A DNA stretch of 18,396 bases from Caldisericota bacterium (lineage in GTDB: Bacteria > CAIJMQ01 > JAADFP01): assembly GCA_013152825.1 (NCBI GenBank), contig JAADFP010000144.1, positions 1 to 18,396 on the forward strand. The letters are read 5' to 3'. Shown here in pieces: positions 13,386 to 18,396 of the stretch (position 1 is its first letter; every line of letters begins with the position of its first letter). The notes under the pieces were generated by a model, which saw only the letters and a list, made by a program, of their open reading frames with translations, did not search any database and had not been told where the DNA came from. Position numbers and translations under genes: made by a program.

Positions 13386-14942
13386 ATGCATAAATATCTG
13401 TTAGCTACTATTCCGACTGCATTTCTGTTTTTTCTTGTAGGTTACTTCTTCCGAAAATTCTACGCACGTAAAGAGCTATCCAGCGCTGAGAAAAAAGCCA
13501 GTGAAATTTTAGCCGAAGCAAAGAGAGAAGCTGAGAACATACGAAAGGAAGCCCAGTTATCTGCCCGTGAAGAGCTTTATCGTATAAGAAATGACTTTGA
13601 AAGAGAAGTAAGAAACAAGAGAAATGAGCTGGAGAGGCGAGAAGATAAACTTTCTAAGAGGGAGGAAAATTTAGATCGGCGGGTAGAGTTACTTGAAATA
13701 AGAGAAAGAGAGTTAAAAGAAAGGGCTAAGAAACTAACCCTTGCCCAGGAGGAATTAAGTGAAAAGGAGAAGGAGCTTAATGAAATAATTGAAGAAGAAA
13801 AGAGAAGATTGGTGCAAATTTCCGGCTTAAGTATAGAGGAAGCTCGCCGGATTATTCTTTCTCAAGTGGAAAAAGAAATCCATCAAGAAGCTGCCCTTTT
13901 GGCTAAAAAGATAGAGGATGAAGCAAAAGAAAAAGCGGAAAGAAAAGCCAAGGAAATCCTGGGCCTAGCCATCCAACGCTGTTCTACGGATCATGTGAGC
14001 GAAAGCACTGTAAGTGTAATCCCTCTTCCTTCTGAGGAGATGAAGGGGCGGATTATTGGAAGGGAAGGACGAAACATAAGAGCGTTTGAGATGCTTACCG
14101 GGGTAAATGTGATAATAGATGATACTCCCGAAGCAGTAAGTATTTCCAGTTTTGACCCTATTCGGAGAGAGATTGCCCGGATTGCAATGGAAAGGTTGGT
14201 AGAAGATGGCCGGATACACCCAGCCCGCATTGAAGAAGTGGTAGAAAAGGTTAAGGGTGAATTCCCGGAGATTATTAAGGAAGAAGGGGAGAGAGCAGCA
14301 TTTGAAATAGGCGTGCATGATCTCCATCCTCAGGAAATAGAACTTCTGGGTAAGCTCAAGTATCGTACGAGCTTTGGGCAGAATGTTCTGCAGCATTCCA
14401 AAGAAGTGGCTAATGTGATAGGAATAATGGCTTCCGAGCTGGGGTTAGATCCTCAAATAGCCAAGAGAATAGGGCTTATCCATGACATTGGGAAAGCGAT
14501 AAGCCAGGAAGTGGAAGGTTCTCATGACAAAATAGGGGCAGAAATCTCTTTGAAACTGGGAGAATCTGACGAGGTAGTGCAGGCCATAAGAAGTCACCAC
14601 GAGGTTGAATCACCCCAGACCCTATACGGTGTGCTTCTCCAGGCAGCTGACGCTGTCTCTGCCGCCAGGCCTGGAGCGAGGAGAGAAACCATTGAAAACT
14701 ATGTTAAGAGGCTGGAAAGATTAGAGAATATTGCTTATTCTTTCGAAGGTGTGGAGAAAGCTTATGCCATACAGGCAGGTAGGGAGATAAGAGTCATAGT
14801 TGAACCTCATCGGATAAATGATGGAAGCATTGTTGCCTTAGCCAGAGATATCACCCAGAAAATTAAAAAAGAAATCGAGTTTGCGGGAGAGATAAGAGTT
14901 ACTATTATAAGAGAGACCCGTGCTATAGAATACGCCAGGTGA
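13386..14942 (+). CDS. rny: Ribonuclease Y
   Basis: RNase Y is a membrane-anchored endoribonuclease that starts mRNA decay. The 518-residue product has the family's usual layout and length. An N-terminal membrane helix (about 4-22) is followed by a long charged coiled coil (about 30-190), a KH domain with GRIIGREGRNIRAFE (221-235), an HD phosphohydrolase domain (about 330-430; H337 in LQHSKEV, H366-D367 in IHDIGKA, then SHDKIGAEI and SHHEVE), and the C-terminal domain ending RETRAIEYAR. All HD metal ligands appear present. The start ATG 13386 sits 5 nt after GGGGG, with a promoter and structured leader upstream. It overlaps ymdB by 4 nt (GTGA). The order rny-ymdB-spoVS matches that known in Bacillus. 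Confidence 0.97.
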   Translation: MHKYLLATIPTAFLFFLVGYFFRKFYARKELSSAEKKASEILAEAKREAENIRKEAQLSAREELYRIRNDFEREVRNKRNELERREDKLSKREENLDRRVELLEIRERELKERAKKLTLAQEELSEKEKELNEIIEEEKRRLVQISGLSIEEARRIILSQVEKEIHQEAALLAKKIEDEAKEKAERKAKEILGLAIQRCSTDHVSESTVSVIPLPSEEMKGRIIGREGRNIRAFEMLTGVNVIIDDTPEAVSISSFDPIRREIARIAMERLVEDGRIHPARIEEVVEKVKGEFPEIIKEEGERAAFEIGVHDLHPQEIELLGKLKYRTSFGQNVLQHSKEVANVIGIMASELGLDPQIAKRIGLIHDIGKAISQEVEGSHDKIGAEISLKLGESDEVVQAIRSHHEVESPQTLYGVLLQAADAVSAARPGARRETIENYVKRLERLENIAYSFEGVEKAYAIQAGREIRVIVEPHRINDGSIVALARDITQKIKKEIEFAGEIRVTIIRETRAIEYAR

Positions 14943-15721
14943 TAAAAATACTTTTTGTAGGGGATGTAATAGGAAAACCTGGAAGAGAATGCCTGCGGAA
15001 ATTTCTGCCTCTTTACAACAAAAAGGCTGATTTCTGTATTGTAAATGGAGAGAATGCTGCTGGTGGAAGAGGGATTACCCCTGCGATTGCAGAAGAGATT
15101 TTCTCTCTGGGGGTGGAGGTAATCACCACTGGAAATCATATCTGGGATGACAAAAAGATTATTCCCTACTTGAAAGAAGATCATCCTAACCTGCTTCGGC
15201 CTATCAATTATCCTCCCGGTGTGCCAGGAAAGGGCTGGGGAGTTTTTCTGACCCGAAATAAGGTAAAGGTGGGGATTGTAAATGTTTCGGGAAGAGTATT
15301 TATGCCGGCACTGGATTGCCCATTTCGGGGGACTAAACAGGCAGTCGAGGAGATAAAAAGGGAAACTTCATGTATAATAGTAGATGTGCACGGTGAGGCA
15401 ACTTCAGAAAAAGTGGCTTTAGGGTACTATCTGGAAGGAGAGGTTTCGGCAGTGATTGGTACTCATACCCACGTGCAGACTTCAGATGAAAAAATTCTTC
15501 CTAAAGGAACAGCGTATATTACTGATGTAGGTATGGCTGGTTCTTATGTCTCTATTATTGGAATGCGAAAAGAGGAGGTGATGAAACATTTCCTTACACA
15601 GATGCCAGTGCGGTTCAAAGTGGCTCAAGGGGATCCCTGGATTAATGGAGTCTGGATAGAGATAGAGGAAACTACAGGTAGGGCATTGAGTATAGAAAGG
15701 ATTAAAGAAAGGGTAGAATGA
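14939..15721 (+). CDS. ymdB: YmdB-family metallophosphoesterase
   Basis: A calcineurin-like binuclear metallophosphoesterase of the TIGR00282/YmdB family; Bacillus subtilis YmdB hydrolyses 2',3'-cyclic nucleotides and affects biofilm and motility decisions. The 260-residue length is normal. Metal-site motifs are GDVIGKPG (8-15, D9), NGENAAGG (36-43), TGNHIWD (64-70; N66, H67), DVHGEATSEK (149-158, H151) and GTHTHVQT (174-181; H176, H178). Start codon GTG at 14939 overlaps the rny stop in a GTGA junction and lacks an SD, so translation is probably coupled to rny. The pairing of a decay-initiating nuclease with a 2',3'-cyclic nucleotide phosphodiesterase suggests a shared RNA-turnover role; the substrate here is inferred from the family. 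Confidence 0.94.
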   Translation: MIKILFVGDVIGKPGRECLRKFLPLYNKKADFCIVNGENAAGGRGITPAIAEEIFSLGVEVITTGNHIWDDKKIIPYLKEDHPNLLRPINYPPGVPGKGWGVFLTRNKVKVGIVNVSGRVFMPALDCPFRGTKQAVEEIKRETSCIIVDVHGEATSEKVALGYYLEGEVSAVIGTHTHVQTSDEKILPKGTAYITDVGMAGSYVSIIGMRKEEVMKHFLTQMPVRFKVAQGDPWINGVWIEIEETTGRALSIERIKERVE

Positions 15722-15750
15722 TGGAAGAATTAATAGAAAAAGGAGGTAGT

Positions 15751-16011
15751 ATGACTCTGCTGAAAGTATCTTCTAAATCATCTCCCACTGCTGTTGCAGG
15801 AGCCTTAGCTGGTGTGTTGAGAAGGGAAGGGGAGGCTGAGGTTCAGGCAATCGGGGCAGGAGCAGTAAATCAGGCAGTCAAGGCTATTGCTATTTGCAGA
15901 GGATATGTAGCACCCAATGGAATAGACTTAGTCTGCATACCTGCTTTTGCGGATGTCGAGATAAACGGTGACCAGCGGACGGCTATAAAATTTATAATTC
16001 AACCCAGGTAG
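15751..16011 (+). CDS. spoVS: SpoVS-family protein
   Basis: An 86-residue Alba-like protein nearly collinear with B. subtilis SpoVS (86 aa). It contains LLKVSSKSSPTAVAGALAGV, the core EVQAIGAGAVNQAVKAIAI, ICRGYVAPNGIDLVCIPAF and a final RTAIKFIIQPR. SpoVS controls sporulation and septation in Bacillus, but the family is widespread in lineages that do not sporulate and probably binds nucleic acid. The ATG at 15751 is chosen because AGGAGGT lies at 15741-15747 and the length then equals the family length. An in-frame ATG at 15718 overlaps the ymdB stop and would add 11 unrelated residues. It is the third gene of rny-ymdB-spoVS; 96 nt without a gene separate it from tsaB. Confidence 0.95.
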   Translation: MTLLKVSSKSSPTAVAGALAGVLRREGEAEVQAIGAGAVNQAVKAIAICRGYVAPNGIDLVCIPAFADVEINGDQRTAIKFIIQPR

Positions 16012-16107
16012 AACATCTCTATCTCGGTTGAATAGAATTACAGGCAAAAAGACAGCAGAGAGGAATATTTTATTGTCTATAAATTCTAAAATATAACCCT
16101 TTTTAGC

Positions 16108-16806
16108 ATGAAAATTCTTTCCATAGAAACAAGCGGAAGATGGAGCGGATATTCTTTAGTAGAGGGAGATAAAGTACAGGAAGAAGTTATCTTCCTTTCC
16201 CGTAACTTGAGCTCTTTTTTCCTCTCTTACCTGGAGAAGTCACTGAGAAGATTGAAAATGGGAGTAAAGGATTTAGACCTGATTGCAGTTTCCACCGGTC
16301 CCGGTTCTTTTACCGGGTTGAGAGTGGGGTTAAGCATAGGGAAGGCATTCTCTCTCTCTCACCATATTCCCCTGGTGGGAATTCCCACTCCCCGGGTGGT
16401 GAGAGAAGGAGTTTCTTTTTCCTCTTTGCCCATTATGGTGTTACTTGGCTGTAGAAGAGATGCGGTTTATGTTTTCCTTTATAAAAAAGAAGGTAGCCAG
16501 TGGAACGAGGTAATAAGCGGAGAAGTGGTGGAAATAAATAACTTGGGGAAAACGGTTGGAGGGCAAAAAGTGCTTGTGTGTGGAGAGGGCTTTCTTCTTT
16601 ACGAGGATAAAATAAGAGAAATATTAAAAGATAGCGGGGAATTCCTGCCTTCTCCTAATAATTTTTCCCGTCCCTCCCAGCTGGCCTTTCTTGCCCGGGA
16701 GATAGGAGAAAAAAGTAAATGGGAAGAGGGGCTTTCTTTATCCCCGCTTTATATGAGCTTCCCCCGAATAGGAGATAGAAATGGACCTATACAAAGAATC
16801 ACTTAA
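16108..16806 (+). CDS. tsaB: TsaB, partner protein of tRNA t6A synthesis
   Basis: TsaB (YeaZ) is the noncatalytic ASKHA-fold partner of TsaD in making the universal N6-threonylcarbamoyladenosine at position 37 of ANN-decoding tRNAs. The 232-residue protein begins MKILSIETSGRWSGYSLVEG and has the signature VSTGPGSFTGLRVGLSIGKAF (in 61-81), followed by PLVGIPT. The length fits the family (about 220-240). No tsaD, tsaC or tsaE is in the window. The ATG has no SD; TATAAC (16092-16097) ends 10 nt before it and could be a -10 box, though no good -35 is visible at 16-18 nt. The 3' end overlaps the malic enzyme gene by 26 nt, suggesting coupled expression. Confidence 0.93.
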   Translation: MKILSIETSGRWSGYSLVEGDKVQEEVIFLSRNLSSFFLSYLEKSLRRLKMGVKDLDLIAVSTGPGSFTGLRVGLSIGKAFSLSHHIPLVGIPTPRVVREGVSFSSLPIMVLLGCRRDAVYVFLYKKEGSQWNEVISGEVVEINNLGKTVGGQKVLVCGEGFLLYEDKIREILKDSGEFLPSPNNFSRPSQLAFLAREIGEKSKWEEGLSLSPLYMSFPRIGDRNGPIQRIT

Positions 16807-17941
16807 ATTACATTATAGACTGAAAGGTAAGTTAGAAATTAAAAGCAAGATAAAACTTAGTGACCGTCTTGCGCTATCCCTGGCCTATACTCCGGGAGTG
16901 GCAGAGCCCAGCCGGGTTATTTACTCCCAGCCTGAGGAAGTCTTTGCTTTAACCAATAAGAATAATTGTGTAGCCATAGTCTCGGATGGTTCAGCAGTGC
17001 TTGGATTGGGTAACATAGGAGCAGAAGCTTCTTTGCCTGTTATGGAAGGGAAAGCTATTTTATTCAAGGAGTTAGCCGGAATAGATGCTTTTCCTATCTG
17101 TATAAAATCCCAGAATGTAGAAGAAATTGTTAGAACAGTGGAACTTATCTCTCCTGTATTTGGTGGAATAAACCTGGAAGATATTTCAGCCCCTCGCTGC
17201 TTTTTAATAGAAAGGGAGCTAAAGAAGAGACTGAAAATACCGGTTTTCCACGACGATCAGCACGGCACAGCAGTAGTTACTCTTGCTGCTCTCATAAATG
17301 CTTTAAAACTCACTGGCAGGAAAGCGGAAGATACCCGGATATTAATAAACGGTGCGGGTTCTGCCGGCATTGCCATAGCATATTTTCTTTACGAGTTCGG
17401 ATTTGAAGATATTATTATTTGTGACAGTTTTGGCATAATATACAAAGGAAGGGAAGAGGGGATGAATTTTGCCAAGGAAGAAGTGGCAGAAATTACCAAC
17501 CGGGAGAGAATGAAAGGTGGATTAAAGGAAGGTATAAGAGGCCGGGATGTGTTCATAGGGGTTTCTGTCCCGGGAATTTTGACCGGAGAGATGGTAAAAA
17601 CAATGAATCCCGATTCTATCGTATTGGCAATGGCAAACCCGGAGCCAGAGATCCATCCGCAGGAAGCCAGGGCTGCCGGGGCAAGAATAGTGGGAACAGG
17701 AAGAAGTGATTATCCCAACCAGATTAACAATGTCTTAGGTTTCCCGGGTATCTTCCTGGGAGCTCTAAGAGCCAGGAGCAAAGCCATTACCGAAGAAATG
17801 AAAATTGCTGCCTCTCTGGCATTAGCGAATGTCCTGAAAGAAAATGAGCTTAACGAGGATTGCATAATTCCCAATCCTCTGGACAAAAGGGTAGCAGAAA
17901 GTGTTGCTAAGGCCGTGGAAAAGGCTGCGCAGGGGAAGTAG
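16781..17941 (+). CDS. Short-type NAD(P)-dependent malic enzyme
   Basis: Oxidative decarboxylation of malate to pyruvate and CO2 with reduction of NAD(P). The 386-residue form is the short bacterial type without the phosphotransacetylase-like tail. Motifs are AYTPGVAEPSR (35-45, with the catalytic-acid Tyr36), VMEGKAILFKELAGIDAFPI (in 87-106, with the Lys candidates), NLEDISAPRCF (131-141) and VFHDDQHGTA (155-164) supplying the metal-binding acids, and the Rossmann loop GAGSAG (191-196). Asp215 at the end of the next strand is compatible with NAD, but cofactor choice is not settled by sequence. The C-terminal IIPNPLDKRVAESVAKAV is typical. The start ATG 16781 follows AGGAGAT with 5 nt between and lies within the end of tsaB. 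Confidence 0.95.
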   Translation: MDLYKESLKLHYRLKGKLEIKSKIKLSDRLALSLAYTPGVAEPSRVIYSQPEEVFALTNKNNCVAIVSDGSAVLGLGNIGAEASLPVMEGKAILFKELAGIDAFPICIKSQNVEEIVRTVELISPVFGGINLEDISAPRCFLIERELKKRLKIPVFHDDQHGTAVVTLAALINALKLTGRKAEDTRILINGAGSAGIAIAYFLYEFGFEDIIICDSFGIIYKGREEGMNFAKEEVAEITNRERMKGGLKEGIRGRDVFIGVSVPGILTGEMVKTMNPDSIVLAMANPEPEIHPQEARAAGARIVGTGRSDYPNQINNVLGFPGIFLGALRARSKAITEEMKIAASLALANVLKENELNEDCIIPNPLDKRVAESVAKAVEKAAQGK

Positions 17942-18007
17942 GAATAGAAAAGATCTCAACATATATCACCCGGGAGCCTGGAGCATTAAAGAAAGGGGGT
18001 TTAAGGT

Positions 18008-18382
18008 ATGAAAGTAAAATTTATCTTCCCTGACAGGGATATATCCATTATAGGAGATTTAAACGAGAAACTGGCTACAGTGCAGAGATTAAAAGAATCT
18101 CTACCGGTTCAAAGCAGGGGCAACCGCTGGGGAAAAGAGTTTTATTTCTCCTGTCCCCTGGAGGCAGAAGAGGAAAATTCTCGCCAGATTTTGCAATTAG
18201 GAGAGATAGGTTTCTGGATACCCGGTAAAGCTCTTTGTTTATTTTTTGGGCCTACGCCTATAAGCCAGGAAGGGGAAATACGAGCTGCTTCCCAGGTAAA
18301 TGTGATAGGAAAACTGGAAGGGGATTTGAGTGTCCTGGAATCCCTGGAGGATGGGGATAGGGTGGTAGTGGAAGAGGCATAG
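18008..18382 (+). CDS. Cyclophilin-like fold protein (DUF369 family)
   Basis: A 124-residue cytoplasmic protein of the PF04126 (DUF369, cyclophilin-like) family, as in Thermotoga TM1367. The hallmark is GEIGFWIPGKALCLFFGPTP (65-84), followed by SQVNVIGKLEGD (95-106). Family members share the cyclophilin barrel but are not shown to be prolyl isomerases, so no reaction is assigned. The length is typical. The ATG lies 66 nt after the malic enzyme stop, preceded by GGGGG and AAGG within 12 nt. After the stop TAG, GGGAGG (18383-18388) may be the SD of a further gene beyond the window edge, which would put this gene inside an operon. Confidence 0.85.
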   Translation: MKVKFIFPDRDISIIGDLNEKLATVQRLKESLPVQSRGNRWGKEFYFSCPLEAEEENSRQILQLGEIGFWIPGKALCLFFGPTPISQEGEIRAASQVNVIGKLEGDLSVLESLEDGDRVVVEEA

Positions 18383-18396
18383 GGGAGGATAGTAAG

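Noticed and set aside
15718..15750. SpoVS starting at ATG 15718, overlapping the ymdB stop.
   Set aside because: It would add 11 residues unlike the family. AGGAGGT immediately upstream of ATG 15751 and the exact 86-residue length favour the later start.

Overview
The window is about 18.4 kb of densely packed bacterial chromosome of moderate GC. It holds housekeeping and cofactor genes in short, mostly overlapping operons, with no integrase, transposase, phage or CRISPR. Separate signs point to an uncultured anaerobic lineage: a PilM-PilN fusion, RNase Y with YmdB and SpoVS (a Firmicutes/Thermotogae-like set), a complete larE-larB-larC cofactor set, and dispersed palindromic repeats with GNRA-type loops. 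I cannot name a phylum from the sequence; an Aerophobota- or Omnitrophota-like candidate phylum is only a guess.

Layout. Positions 1-268 are noncoding and hold palindromic repeats. On the minus strand (269-4602) a degenerate PriA is followed by type IV pilus assembly genes (pilM-pilN fusion, pilO, pilP). A 42-bp divergent gap leads to the plus-strand larE, larB and larC (4645-7522), which make the nickel-pincer nucleotide (NPN) cofactor. Convergent to these, a minus-strand operon carA - small cupin - carB (7583-12371) makes carbamoyl phosphate. A 400-bp gap with three inverted repeats and the carA promoter follows. The rest is plus strand: a small VIT/CCC1-like membrane protein, then rny-ymdB-spoVS under a near-consensus promoter with an unusual leader, then tsaB, a malic enzyme and a cyclophilin-like (DUF369) protein running to the right edge.

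Most interesting points. (1) The rny leader can form two mutually exclusive hairpins, one pairing the predicted mRNA 5' end and the other masking the Shine-Dalgarno (SD) sequence: a candidate RNA switch. (2) pilM and carA each have a good sigma-70-type promoter with a 17-nt spacer whose -10 box ends 9 nt before the ATG, and neither has a usable SD, which predicts nearly leaderless mRNAs. (3) PriA keeps all eight zinc cysteines but has lost Walker A, the DEAH box and the GRAGR motif. (4) An unknown cupin is translationally coupled between carA and carB. (5) The lar biosynthesis genes have no larA beside them, so the enzyme that uses the cofactor is unknown.
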